From: CAZCBX01 sp964497185
GTDB lineage: Bacteria > Bdellovibrionota_G > JALEGL01 > JAGRMV01
DNA: 64,000 bases
Assembly: GCA_964497185.1 (NCBI GenBank)
Contig: CAZCBX010000010.1
Coordinates: 35,427-99,426, forward strand
Reading direction: 5' to 3'
Shown in pieces: positions 8,577-16,700 of the stretch (position 1 is its first letter; each line of letters begins with the position of its first letter). The notes beneath the pieces are model-generated. The model was not told the origin of the DNA. It worked only from the letters and a program-made list of their open reading frames with translations, and searched no databases. The position numbers were made by a program, and so were the translations under genes.

Positions 8577-9950
8577 ATGAAAATTGCCATTGCAGGAGCT
8601 ACGGGATTTGTGGGGAGTCACTTGTTGAGAAAACTTGTGGCCGAAGGGCATGACATTGTGGCGTTATCGCGTAGGGATTTATCGGACCAAAATACCGATC
8701 AGGTGCAGTGGAAGACTTGCGATTTGTTTTCACGTTTGGATTTGCTAGAGAGCATGAAGAACTGTCAGGCTGCTTTTTATTTGGTTCATTCGATGCTGCC
8801 TTCAGCTCGGCTGACGCAAGGGAGTTTTGCAGATTACGATTTGGTGTTGGCGGATAATTTTGCGCGGGCGGCCCGCATGCTTGAGTTGCAACACATTGTG
8901 TATGTCAGCGGCATCATTCCCGATGACTTTCAACTCAGTCGGCATTTGTTAAGCCGATTGGAGGTCGAACGCACCCTGAAAGCCAGCGGTGTGCCTGTCA
9001 CCACGTTTCGGTCGGGCATTGTGTTGGGCATGGAGGGCTCTTCGTTTCGCATGATGGTGTCATTGGTGCATCATTTGCCCGTGATGATTTGTCCCAGTTG
9101 GACCCAGACATTGTCCAATCCAGTTTACATCGATGACCTGGCCGATGCCATGGCTTTGGTGATCAGTGACGCTTCGCTGCAGGGGAAAACCTATGATGTG
9201 GGTGGTGACACCACACTTTCCTACCAGGACATGATGCAAAAATTGGCCATCAAAATGAAAAAGAAGCGGTATTTTCTTTCTGTGCCGTTTTTTTCGCCGA
9301 CCATTTCTCGTTGGTGGGTGGCACTGATTACAGGCGCACCCAAAGCATTGGTTTACCCTTTGGTGGGCAGTTTAAAAACCCATATGGTGCCCAATGTTCA
9401 CAGACGTATTCCATCCGATAAGCTGCGGTGGCGAAGTTTTGATCAAGCCATGGAGACCATTTTTAACAAACCCAAAACACCGGATGTCCAACCCCGCGCG
9501 TTTCAATATACGGGTACGGGCAAGGAAGCTGAAGTTCGATCCATTCAGCGGTTGGAAACTTTATATCGGTTTACAGCCAAAGAGGTGGCCGAGCTGTATT
9601 TTCAATGGCTGCCCAAGTTTTGTCGACCATGGGTAAGAGTGGAGGCCAAAGATAGCGAAATACAGCTTTTCGGCTGGGGCATGAAAAAACCTCTGATGAC
9701 ATTTGTCTATAGCAGCAAGGTCAGCCAAGAGGCACACCAGGTGTATTATATTCGCAAAGGTTATTTGACCCATGGTCGTGGAAGAGGGCGATTGAGCTTT
9801 CGCAGCATCATTGATCTTCGGTACACCATGGTTGAAATTCATGAGTTTCAACCAAGTTTGCCGTGGTATGTATATAAATATACGCAGGCTATTTTGCACT
9901 TATGGGTGATGCGACGCTTTAATCGTTACCTGTTAAGTATTAAAAAATAA
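8577..9950 (+). CDS. Atypical SDR NAD(P)-binding protein with C-terminal DUF2867-like domain (YbjT-like)
   Basis: The protein opens with MKIAIAGATGFVGSHLL, the GxxGxxG Rossmann motif of extended/atypical short-chain dehydrogenases; residues 1-300 follow this fold (YVSGI, SNPVYIDDLADAM). About 150 further residues, from FRFTAKEV-like sequence to the end, are basic and aromatic and resemble the DUF2867 part of YbjT-type proteins. The start is ATG 8577, fixed by the Rossmann motif; there is no Shine-Dalgarno, and a TATGCT box ends 8 bp upstream, compatible with a leaderless message. The substrate is unknown; such proteins often act on quinones, sugars or as NAD(P)H sensors. Confidence 0.85.
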   Translation: MKIAIAGATGFVGSHLLRKLVAEGHDIVALSRRDLSDQNTDQVQWKTCDLFSRLDLLESMKNCQAAFYLVHSMLPSARLTQGSFADYDLVLADNFARAARMLELQHIVYVSGIIPDDFQLSRHLLSRLEVERTLKASGVPVTTFRSGIVLGMEGSSFRMMVSLVHHLPVMICPSWTQTLSNPVYIDDLADAMALVISDASLQGKTYDVGGDTTLSYQDMMQKLAIKMKKKRYFLSVPFFSPTISRWWVALITGAPKALVYPLVGSLKTHMVPNVHRRIPSDKLRWRSFDQAMETIFNKPKTPDVQPRAFQYTGTGKEAEVRSIQRLETLYRFTAKEVAELYFQWLPKFCRPWVRVEAKDSEIQLFGWGMKKPLMTFVYSSKVSQEAHQVYYIRKGYLTHGRGRGRLSFRSIIDLRYTMVEIHEFQPSLPWYVYKYTQAILHLWVMRRFNRYLLSIKK

Positions 9951-10068
9951 TCCACTTTTTATAATGCCGATTTTTTTTAAAATGGCCAATGGAGGATGCA
10001 TTTTATTGTTGTGTTTTGAAAACGCGCCAGGTAGGCTACTTTTCATTACATTAACCAAGGATTACAAA

Positions 10069-10266
10069 ATGAGTACAGGTACCGTTAAATTTTTTAACAC
10101 AGATAAAGGTTTTGGTTTCATCACCCGTGAAGGCGAAAGCGAATTATTTTTCCACATTTCAGACGTTCGAGGTCAAGAGCCCCGCGAAGGTGATAAAGTC
10201 GAATTTGAAGTAGGCGAAGGCCGAAAAGGCCCTTGCGCGCAAAACGTTAGCGTTTCTGGTAGCTAA
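10069..10266 (+). CDS. cspA: Cold-shock domain protein (CspA family)
   Basis: This 65-residue single-domain RNA/ssDNA-binding protein acts as an RNA chaperone. It has RNP-1 (KGFGFI, residues 15-20) and RNP-2 (LFFHIS, about 27-32) in the expected spacing, and starts MSTGTVKFFN. AAGGA lies 9 bp before ATG 10069, so the start is firm. The long A/T-rich leader (9951-10068) is typical of csp mRNAs. A possible promoter is TTGTGT (10009-10014), 17 bp, TAGGCT (10032-10037), but this is weak. A 7-bp stem at 10280-10299 follows the gene. Confidence 0.96.
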   Translation: MSTGTVKFFNTDKGFGFITREGESELFFHISDVRGQEPREGDKVEFEVGEGRKGPCAQNVSVSGS

Positions 10267-10279
10267 ATACCAGTCGATA

Positions 10280-10299
10280 GCCACTTTTATACAAGTGGC
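10280..10299 (+). terminator. Short stem-loop after the cold-shock gene
   Basis: GCCACTT (10280-10286) pairs perfectly with AAGTGGC (10293-10299) across a 6-base loop, 14 bp after the csp stop. The bases that follow (AACATTGCATTTTATTT) are T-rich only further on, so it is a weak intrinsic terminator or an mRNA 3-prime stabiliser. Confidence 0.4.
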
Positions 10300-10380
10300 A
10301 ACATTGCATTTTATTTAGGCCATTGTGATGTTTTATCTTGGTTTTAATTTTGAAGACAACGGGTCAGAGAAATTTTTAAT

Positions 10381-11007
10381 TTGATAAAACGCATTTCCCC
10401 ATTGATCCATGCGTTGGTGCCTTGGAGCATACTGTTGTATGTGTGCACCTATGCATTGTCTGCTTGGTATTATCCAGGTGGTCATCATTGGGACCATGAC
10501 GCATTGGGCTTTCACTGGTTGCACAATTATGGATGTGACCTATTGGACCCCTTTACGCATAGCTTGAGGTTTCATTCGACTTTTTGGCTTGCCCGCGTAG
10601 GGCTGCTTGGGCTGTTGATCGGGCTTGGTATTTTTTTTATCAGCTTGCCATGGCCTACGCATCCTCAATGGCGCGTCGTCATGATTGCGATCAAGAGCAC
10701 GGGCCTTATTTCCATGATTTCTGCAGGGCTGATGTTTAGCCCATGGCATGATGCTTCGGTTATTGTTGCTTTTTGCTTTTTATTGATCAGCATATCGGGT
10801 CTTGCAGTTTTGTATGGTTTGAATCAATCAAAGTCAGTTATGCTTCGGCTTTTGCCCGCCTATGGGGTGGGATGTCTGTGTTTTTTAATGTGGATCACCC
10901 AAACTTATTTGATGTGGGTGCCATTGTTGCAAAAGATTGCAGTGGCCTTTTTTTTATACTGGGTTTGGCATGTTCATCACACCCACCGACAAACGCAGCG
11001 GGCGTGA
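10381..11007 (+). CDS. Polytopic membrane protein, DUF998-like
   Basis: The 208-residue protein has about six membrane helices. After the first helix comes ALSAWYYPGGHHWD, a HALGFHWLHNYGCDLLD-like loop, and RFHSTFWLAR. This YPGG...D...GF.W..N..CDL pattern is what I know from DUF998-type membrane proteins, whose biochemical role is unknown. No ATG precedes the conserved region, so translation probably starts at TTG 10381, after an A/T-rich stretch with only GAGA as a possible ribosome site. It is convergent with the HPF-like gene, whose stop is 20 bp away. Confidence 0.7.
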   Translation: MIKRISPLIHALVPWSILLYVCTYALSAWYYPGGHHWDHDALGFHWLHNYGCDLLDPFTHSLRFHSTFWLARVGLLGLLIGLGIFFISLPWPTHPQWRVVMIAIKSTGLISMISAGLMFSPWHDASVIVAFCFLLISISGLAVLYGLNQSKSVMLRLLPAYGVGCLCFLMWITQTYLMWVPLLQKIAVAFFLYWVWHVHHTHRQTQRA

Positions 11008-11027
11008 TGAACAAGGGGTTTTGAGGC

Positions 11028-11366
11028 TTACGCAACGCTTTTGAGGTGCGGCCTCGAATCGTCATTGTCTTTTGTGGGTGGACAAAACGGTGTTTGTTGA
11101 CTTATTTTTTTCGCCAGTTGATCCACCAGGTCAAAAAAACCAGCGCTTCGGCTTTCCAGCATGATGGGGTGGGTGCCGTTGGTCGACATGAGCACTCTGA
11201 GAAACAGATCTTTTTCATGCGCATCGTCTTCAAAACGAAAAAGACGAATCACCATTTTATCAATGCAGGATCGCTGTGGTCCCAACGCTTGCTCCAAACG
11301 ATGCAAGATGTGTTGGTGCATGGAAAGTGTAATGTTGAGGTTGCGACAGCCAAAATCAATTTTCAT
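11028..11366 (-). CDS. Ribosome hibernation factor-like protein (HPF/RaiA domain)
   Basis: Residues 1-95 match the HPF/RaiA (sigma-54 modulation protein) fold: MKIDFGCRNLNIT, helix MHQHILHRLEQALG, strands with MVIRLF and LFLRVLM, and a second helix FDLVDQLAKKIS. These proteins bind the 30S decoding centre and stabilise idle 70S or 100S ribosomes. The C-terminal tail (about 20 residues, QQTPFCPPTKDNDD) is short, so it is the short HPF type without the dimerisation domain. A good AGGAG lies 7 bp before ATG 11366. It diverges from nhaR with about 100 bp between, so the two could share control of stress entry. Sequence divergence from E. coli HPF is large. Confidence 0.75.
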   Translation of the reverse strand: MKIDFGCRNLNITLSMHQHILHRLEQALGPQRSCIDKMVIRLFRFEDDAHEKDLFLRVLMSTNGTHPIMLESRSAGFFDLVDQLAKKISQQTPFCPPTKDNDDSRPHLKSVA

Positions 11367-11432
11367 GGTGGGCTCCTTTGTTACTTATACTATCTCAAAA
11401 ACAACATTCATAGACAAATAGAAAGTTTATAT

Positions 11433-11461
11433 GAGACATATAGATTTTGATTATGTATAAT
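11433..11461 (+). promoter_or_regulatory. Putative promoter of nhaR giving a leaderless mRNA
   Basis: GAGACA (11433-11438) and a perfect TATAAT (11456-11461) are separated by 17 bp. Transcription would begin around 11468-11469, at the ATG of nhaR itself (11469). No Shine-Dalgarno is present, which agrees with a leaderless message. The box also overlaps the in-frame ATG at 11460, which would then lie upstream of the RNA start. Confidence 0.6.
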
Positions 11462-11468
11462 GGTGCCC

Positions 11469-12389
11469 ATGCAACAACTTAATTATCATCATTTGCAATA
11501 TTTTTGGATGGTGGCCAAGGAGGGCAGTATTACCCAGGCCGCTAAAAAACTCCGAGTGTCTCAACCCACGGTGAGTGCGCAGCTGGCGCAACTAGAGGAG
11601 AATATGCAAGTGGTTTTGTTTACCAAGGCAGGTCGAGGCCTTCGTTTAACCGACACCGGTAAGGTGGTTTTTCGCTATGCGCAGGACATTTTCTCCACGG
11701 GGGAAGATTTGCTGCATGCCATGGAGAGTGCAGGCTCCACCAGTGCCAGAAGGTTGCACATTGGGGTGGCGATGGTCATCCCCAAACTGGTGGCCAGTCG
11801 GCTGATTGAAATTACGCTTCAAAGTAGTCCAGCGGTGGTCCCGATATGCACAGAAGACAACCTAGAGCAGCTTTTGGCAAAACTTTCGGTGCACGAATTG
11901 GACGTTGTGTTGTCCGACTCGCCGATTCCACCTTTGGTAAACGTAAAAGCGTACAATCATCGCTTGGGGCAATCGGGCATTTCATTTTGTGTGGCCAAAA
12001 GTCAGGCCAAAAAATACAAAGATTTCCCATCTTGTTTGGATCATCAACCCATGTTGATGCCCACCGAAGGTACCATGCTGCGTCGATCCCTTGAGCAGTG
12101 GTTCGAAAATCATCAAGTTCAGCCGCACATCAAAGCTGAATTTCAAGATACAGCGCTTTTGAAAGTTTTTGGACAACAGGGCCATGGCGTATTTCCCGTT
12201 CCTACGCTGATCGATCAGCAAGTTGAAAAGCAATACAATGTTAAAGTGATCGGCCGCACAAAGGAAATTATGGAAACCTATTATGCCATTTCTGTGGAGC
12301 GAAAGATCTCTCATCCAGCTGTTCAGAAAATTGCCAAGCAGGCCATTGCTCGCATATTCGACCCCAAAGGAGGAAGCAGTAAGAAATAA
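11469..12389 (+). CDS. nhaR: LysR-family transcriptional activator NhaR
   Basis: Residues 1-60 form the winged helix-turn-helix (NYHHLQYFWMVAKEGSIT, then QPTVSAQLAQLEE). The opening NYxHLxYFW, the KGRGL-like turn (AGRGLRLTDTGK) and the effector-domain run LDVVLSDSPI match NhaR, which senses Na+ and activates Na+/H+ antiporter genes and osmotic-stress genes. Length is 306 residues from ATG 11469; an in-frame ATG at 11460 would lie inside the predicted -10 box, so 11469 is preferred. Targets here may include nhaD (6081), but the two genes are not adjacent, and no binding site was identified. Confidence 0.88.
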   Translation: MQQLNYHHLQYFWMVAKEGSITQAAKKLRVSQPTVSAQLAQLEENMQVVLFTKAGRGLRLTDTGKVVFRYAQDIFSTGEDLLHAMESAGSTSARRLHIGVAMVIPKLVASRLIEITLQSSPAVVPICTEDNLEQLLAKLSVHELDVVLSDSPIPPLVNVKAYNHRLGQSGISFCVAKSQAKKYKDFPSCLDHQPMLMPTEGTMLRRSLEQWFENHQVQPHIKAEFQDTALLKVFGQQGHGVFPVPTLIDQQVEKQYNVKVIGRTKEIMETYYAISVERKISHPAVQKIAKQAIARIFDPKGGSSKK

Positions 12390-12469
12390 GTCCATCTCTT
12401 TTTTTGTTTTACCGGCACGGTTTCATTTGACCCTAGCCGGTTATTGACCCAAAATGGAGGGGCCACTGG

Positions 12470-14167
12470 TTGACTATGAAAAAATCCAATCCCAATACGC
12501 TAATTTTCGAAAAGCTGTATCGCGCCGTTGTGGCGATGTTAAGCCCTGAACATTCATTTTACATTGTGGCGATTATCTATGGTGCGGCCGTAAGCTTGCT
12601 GACGCTGGCCATCCCCATTTCGGTACAGGCATTGGTGAACACCATTGCTTTTGGTGTTTTGTTTCAACCCCTCATGATTTTAAGCTTGGTGCTGTTTTTG
12701 CTGCTTGTATTTTCTGGGGTCCTCAATGCCTTGCAAACATATGTTATAGAGATTTTTCAGCGTAAATTTTATGCGCGCACCACTTCTGACATTGCCATTC
12801 GTCTGATCAATGCAGACATCCATGCCCTGGCAAAGCGCAACGGGGTGGAATTGGTGAACCGGTATTTTGACGTAATGACAGTGCAAAAAAGTGTTACGCA
12901 TCTTTTGACCGGCGGTGTATCGGTGCTGCTGCAATCGATGGTGGGGCTGTTGCTTTTGGCTTTTTATCATCCATACTTTTTGGCATTTGATGTGTTGCTT
13001 TTGATTTTGCTTTGGTTGGTGTGGGCGCTATACGGCAAGAAAGCCATTTTATCCGCCATCAAGGAATCGACGGCCAAGTATGAAACAGCCAGCTGGCTAG
13101 AGGATATAGCCCACGCCAATCTCTTTCTGCAGTCCACGGCCAAAAAAGAGTTTGCGCTAAACCAGGCCGATGATCGGATTTTAAATTACTTGTCCCATCG
13201 TAAGTTTCATTTTCGACGGGTCTTTAAGCAGATCATCATGCTGTTGGTGATTTACGCATTGATGAGTGCGTTGATTTTGGGCTTGGGGGGGTTTTTAGTA
13301 GCCGACGGGCAATTAACCCTGGGCCAGCTGGTGGCGGCAGAGTTGATTATCACAGTCATATTGGCCAGTTTTGCCAAGTCTGGCAAATACCTTGAGTCTT
13401 TTTATGATTTGGTGGCAGCGGTCGATAAATTGTCCGCTTTTTATGAGCTGCCCACCATCGAAAGCTCAGACAGTAAGCTGCAGTTAAAAGGGCACGATCT
13501 TGTGCTTGAAAATGTGGAGGTGCGCGTCAACCAACGGTTGCTTCACCTTGATCTCCAACTGGATGAAGGCAAAAATTATGTGGTTTACTCCTCTTTCTAT
13601 TCCTCTACCTGCATGATGATGGATTTGCTCAATGGTCATTTGCAGAAGTACACGGGAAGTCTTCGTCTTGGTGACATTGACTATCAAGATGTGGCCATGC
13701 TGGATATTCGAGACCAAGTGCGTTTGGTGGATCGACCTGTTTTTTTTCGTGGCTCCATTGCCGACAACCTAACGCATGGCATGCAAGATATCGAACGGTC
13801 CAAAATCATCCATGCTTTGGAAACAGTGGATATTGACATTCACAGTGATTATTTGCCTGAAGGGCTTGATACGCAGATTTTTGCTTCAGGATATCCACTA
13901 TGGCCCTCGCAATTGATTCGATTGGACATTGCCCGAGCCCTATTGTCGGAGCCCAAAGTGTTAATGTTGTCGCCCGCTTTTGATCAAATAGAAGATCAAC
14001 GAAAAGTGAAAATTTTGCTGGCGCTAAGGCGCATGTCCACCACCGTCATTTTATTCAGTCATTTGGAACAACAGGTGGTGGATTTTGATCAATACCTTTG
14101 GCTCAAGCGTGAACAGCTTCTCCTATTCGATACCGCTCAAGCATTTCAGGAGAGCAAGGCATCATGA
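12470..14167 (+). CDS. ABC-exporter-like half transporter with degenerate (pseudo) ATPase domain
   Basis: Residues 1-310 contain about six membrane helices and the sequence style of type-I ABC exporters (PISVQALVNTIAFG, FQRKFYARTTSDIA). Residues 340-565 align with an ABC nucleotide-binding domain (LENVEVRV, TGSLRLGDIDYQDV, VRLVDRPVFFRGSIADNL, IARALLSEPKVLML). The catalytic motifs are gone: Walker A reads SSFYSST (about 370-376, no GxxGxGK), the signature reads LWPSQ, and Walker B ends LMLSPAFD instead of LxLDE. The H-loop His remains (FSHLE). TTG 12470 lies 9 bp after GGAGG; ATG 12476 is the alternative. It overlaps the HlyD gene by 4 bp and so forms a secretion operon. It may be non-hydrolytic or use a partner ATPase. 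Confidence 0.85.
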   Translation: MTMKKSNPNTLIFEKLYRAVVAMLSPEHSFYIVAIIYGAAVSLLTLAIPISVQALVNTIAFGVLFQPLMILSLVLFLLLVFSGVLNALQTYVIEIFQRKFYARTTSDIAIRLINADIHALAKRNGVELVNRYFDVMTVQKSVTHLLTGGVSVLLQSMVGLLLLAFYHPYFLAFDVLLLILLWLVWALYGKKAILSAIKESTAKYETASWLEDIAHANLFLQSTAKKEFALNQADDRILNYLSHRKFHFRRVFKQIIMLLVIYALMSALILGLGGFLVADGQLTLGQLVAAELIITVILASFAKSGKYLESFYDLVAAVDKLSAFYELPTIESSDSKLQLKGHDLVLENVEVRVNQRLLHLDLQLDEGKNYVVYSSFYSSTCMMMDLLNGHLQKYTGSLRLGDIDYQDVAMLDIRDQVRLVDRPVFFRGSIADNLTHGMQDIERSKIIHALETVDIDIHSDYLPEGLDTQIFASGYPLWPSQLIRLDIARALLSEPKVLMLSPAFDQIEDQRKVKILLALRRMSTTVILFSHLEQQVVDFDQYLWLKREQLLLFDTAQAFQESKAS

Positions 14168-15249
14168 TCACGCCCGAAAATCACCCAAAGGATGAAAAGT
14201 TTTTTCAATCCCTTTTGCTGTACCATCCCCCGCGATGGATGCGGATATTATCCAACCTTTTGATTGGCGCGCTGGTGCTTATGGTTTTAATGCTAAGCTT
14301 AACCCCTTGGCAGCAAACCTCGCGCGGCAAAGGTCAAGTCATTGCATTTGATCCCAATGATCGATTGCAAAATATTAACTCGCCTGTGCCTGGACGGGTA
14401 GAGGAGTGGTTTGTTCAAGATGGCTCAGATGTGAAAAAGGGAGATCCCATTGTTGAGATCATTGACAATGACCCCCAGTACATGGAGCGACTCACTTTGG
14501 AACGAGACGCCGCTTTTCGTGAATACGATGCAGCAAAGTCTGCCAGTGAAACAGCCTTGCTTAATTACCGTCGGCAGAAGGATTTGTTCGACAAGGGATT
14601 AAGCTCTAGGCGTGAATTTGAAAAATCAAACATCGAATATAAAAAACTTCTGTCCACTGAAGCCCAAGCTGCTGCTGGACTAGCCAAAGCTGAAGTCAAG
14701 TTGTCACGTCAACAAAACCAGCTCGTAACCGCGCCCCGTGATGGAACAATTTTAAGAGTGCTTCATGGCGCTGGCTCTATCATGGTCAAAGAAGGGGATG
14801 TGCTGGCTTCCTTTGTGCCCAAAACGGCCAAACCGGCGGTGGAAATTTATATTCGAGGCAATGATTTGCCGCTGGTCTATCCTGGCCGTCACGTTCGTTT
14901 GCAGTTTGAAGGGTGGCCCGCTGTGCAGTTTAGTGGTTGGCCTTCGGTTGCGGTCGGCACGTTTGGCGGGGTGGTGTCGGTGGTGGATTCTTCAGCAAGT
15001 CACGGTGGTAAGTTTCGTGTCATTGTGGTGCCAGAAGAAGGAGAGTCGTGGCCAGACAATCAATTTTTAAGACAGGGCACACGGGTGTATGGGTGGGTAT
15101 TGCTCAACACTGTCAAATTGGGATACGAGCTGTGGCGACAATTTAACGGTTTTCCCCCAGCCATGGAAGAGGCCCCCGATCCCAAACAACAACCATTTCA
15201 GCAACCCACCTTTGAGCCCAAAGCTTCAAAAGCAGAGGAATCCTCATGA
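14164..15249 (+). CDS. HlyD-family periplasmic adaptor (membrane fusion protein)
   Basis: The 361-residue protein has one N-terminal membrane anchor (ILSNLLIGALVLMVLMLSL, about 24-43), a biotinyl-lipoyl half (NSPVPGRVEEWFVQDGSDVKKGDPI), a coiled-coil hairpin (about 110-185) and the second lipoyl half (VTAPRDGTILRV), then beta-barrel sequence. It would bridge the inner-membrane transporter (12470) to the outer-membrane channel (15246); both flanking genes overlap it by 4 bp. The C-terminal 35 residues are Pro/Gln/Glu-rich and look disordered. Assignment is secure as a family; the exported substrate is unknown. Confidence 0.92.
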   Translation: MITPENHPKDEKFFQSLLLYHPPRWMRILSNLLIGALVLMVLMLSLTPWQQTSRGKGQVIAFDPNDRLQNINSPVPGRVEEWFVQDGSDVKKGDPIVEIIDNDPQYMERLTLERDAAFREYDAAKSASETALLNYRRQKDLFDKGLSSRREFEKSNIEYKKLLSTEAQAAAGLAKAEVKLSRQQNQLVTAPRDGTILRVLHGAGSIMVKEGDVLASFVPKTAKPAVEIYIRGNDLPLVYPGRHVRLQFEGWPAVQFSGWPSVAVGTFGGVVSVVDSSASHGGKFRVIVVPEEGESWPDNQFLRQGTRVYGWVLLNTVKLGYELWRQFNGFPPAMEEAPDPKQQPFQQPTFEPKASKAEESS

Positions 15250-16643
15250 AGCCAATGGCATGGCTGATCATGGTCTGCTTCATCACGGTTGGGGTTCAAG
15301 CAGCTGAAAAAAAAGTGGTGTCTGAAGAGGCGGTGATCCAATCGATGTCCAGACATTATCCAGCTGTCATGGCAGAACTGGAAAATGTAGAGGCCGCCAG
15401 TCAAGCAGCCATTGAGGCTCAAGGGGCTTTCGATTTTACGCTGCGATCCAAGGCGGATATTCGAACCAAAGGCTTTTATGATGGTCGATCGGTCGGTTTG
15501 CAGGCTGTCAAACCTTTTGCTCCTCTCAATGGTGAAGTGTACGGCGGCTATCGGGTGTCGGATGGGCAGTATCCTTCGTATGAAGGAAAAATAGATACAT
15601 TAAGTCGAGGGGAATGGAACGCTGGGTTGAATCTATCTTTGTGGCGAAATCTTGGCATCGATTCAAGGCGATTGAATCAATGGAACGCCCGTTTGGATGT
15701 GCAGGGCGCTGAGTACGATTTGGCACAAACCAAACTGGAAGTGTTTCGCAAGGGTTTAGAAGCCTATTGGCGGTGGGTGACGGCCACCAAAGTTTTAAGT
15801 GTGTATCAGCGATTGTTGACCATTGCGCAAGCACGCAATGAGGCCTTGAGCCAGCGGGTGCGTAAGGGAGATCTGGCGGATATTTATTTAGAGGAAAATC
15901 AGCAGTACATTGTTCGACGAAAAGCGCAGCTGCTGCAAGCTGAAAGAGATTGGCAAACACAAACATTTGAGCTTTCTTTGTACCTTCGCGATGACAATGG
16001 GCAACCCATGATTTTAACCCATGAAGCTGTGCCGTCTCAGCGAGATGAGTTTTTTAAAATTACCATCGATCAAATGCAAGAAGATGTTGCCTATGCATTG
16101 AATCATCATCCGTTGGTACAGGGTGTAGAAGTCGAAATGGAAAAGCGAAACAACGTAGCACGTTTGGGGCAAAATTTACTTCAACCCAAAGTGGATTTAT
16201 CGGTTGAGGTGTCCAATGATGTAGGCCAGGGCCCCAATGAGCTGGAGCCCATGGAAAATCGTGCAATGTTGCAAGTTGAAATCCCCATCGAAAGACGAAA
16301 AGGGCGTGGTAAAAGAGACCAAGCCCGAGCGGAGATTCGTGCCCTTGAATGGCAAAAGCAGTTGTTGATGGATCAAATCAAGGCAGAATTTGCCACTTTG
16401 GTTCAAGAAATGAATTTAATGGCCGAAACCATTGAACTGACAGAAAAAGAAATGCAGCTCGCCATGGTTTTGGAAGACGCTGAGCAAGAACGGTTTGATA
16501 GAGGCGCGAGTGACTTTTTTGTGGTCAATCTTCGAGAACAAAACACCGCCAGTGCGCAGATTGGCAATTTGAAAGCCAAATTGGAATATGAAAAAACCTG
16601 GGCACAGTATCGGGCGTTATCGATGTTGTGGCTGCGACCTTGA
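15246..16643 (+). CDS. TolC-family outer-membrane channel protein
   Basis: An N-terminal signal peptide (MKPMAWLIMVCFITVGVQA) precedes a 445-residue mature protein made of long helices rich in Gln/Glu/Ala, with the internal repeat expected of outer-membrane efflux proteins (helix pairs near SQAAIEAQGAFDF and EAQERFDRGASDFFVVNLREQ-like sequence). It trimerises to a trans-outer-membrane and periplasmic tunnel. It is the third gene of the exporter operon, overlapping hlyD by 4 bp. It is somewhat divergent in the middle, as expected of dedicated, operon-specific channels. Confidence 0.9.
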   Translation: MKPMAWLIMVCFITVGVQAAEKKVVSEEAVIQSMSRHYPAVMAELENVEAASQAAIEAQGAFDFTLRSKADIRTKGFYDGRSVGLQAVKPFAPLNGEVYGGYRVSDGQYPSYEGKIDTLSRGEWNAGLNLSLWRNLGIDSRRLNQWNARLDVQGAEYDLAQTKLEVFRKGLEAYWRWVTATKVLSVYQRLLTIAQARNEALSQRVRKGDLADIYLEENQQYIVRRKAQLLQAERDWQTQTFELSLYLRDDNGQPMILTHEAVPSQRDEFFKITIDQMQEDVAYALNHHPLVQGVEVEMEKRNNVARLGQNLLQPKVDLSVEVSNDVGQGPNELEPMENRAMLQVEIPIERRKGRGKRDQARAEIRALEWQKQLLMDQIKAEFATLVQEMNLMAETIELTEKEMQLAMVLEDAEQERFDRGASDFFVVNLREQNTASAQIGNLKAKLEYEKTWAQYRALSMLWLRP

Positions 16644-16664
16644 TATTTCACTTTATTGACAAAA

Positions 16665-16693
16665 TATACAGATTTTAAGAAATTTGGTAGGCT
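16665..16693 (+). promoter_or_regulatory. Possible promoter before the Cys-rich protein gene
   Basis: TATACA (16665-16670), 17 bp, TAGGCT (16688-16693); the -10-like box ends 7 bp before ATG 16701 and no Shine-Dalgarno is seen, so a leaderless message is possible. A perfect TTGACA also occurs at 16656-16661 but has no -10 box at a good distance. The alternative is read-through from the tolC-like gene, 57 bp upstream. Confidence 0.3.
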
Positions 16694-16700
16694 CCAGCCT

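Noticed and set aside
11460..11468. ATG 11460 as the start of nhaR
   Set aside because: It overlaps the TATAAT box, so it would lie upstream of the predicted RNA start; ATG 11469 fits the LysR N-terminus.
16656..16661. TTGACA as the -35 of the Cys-rich protein gene
   Set aside because: No -10-like hexamer is found 16-18 bp downstream; the TATACA/TAGGCT pair fits better but is also weak.
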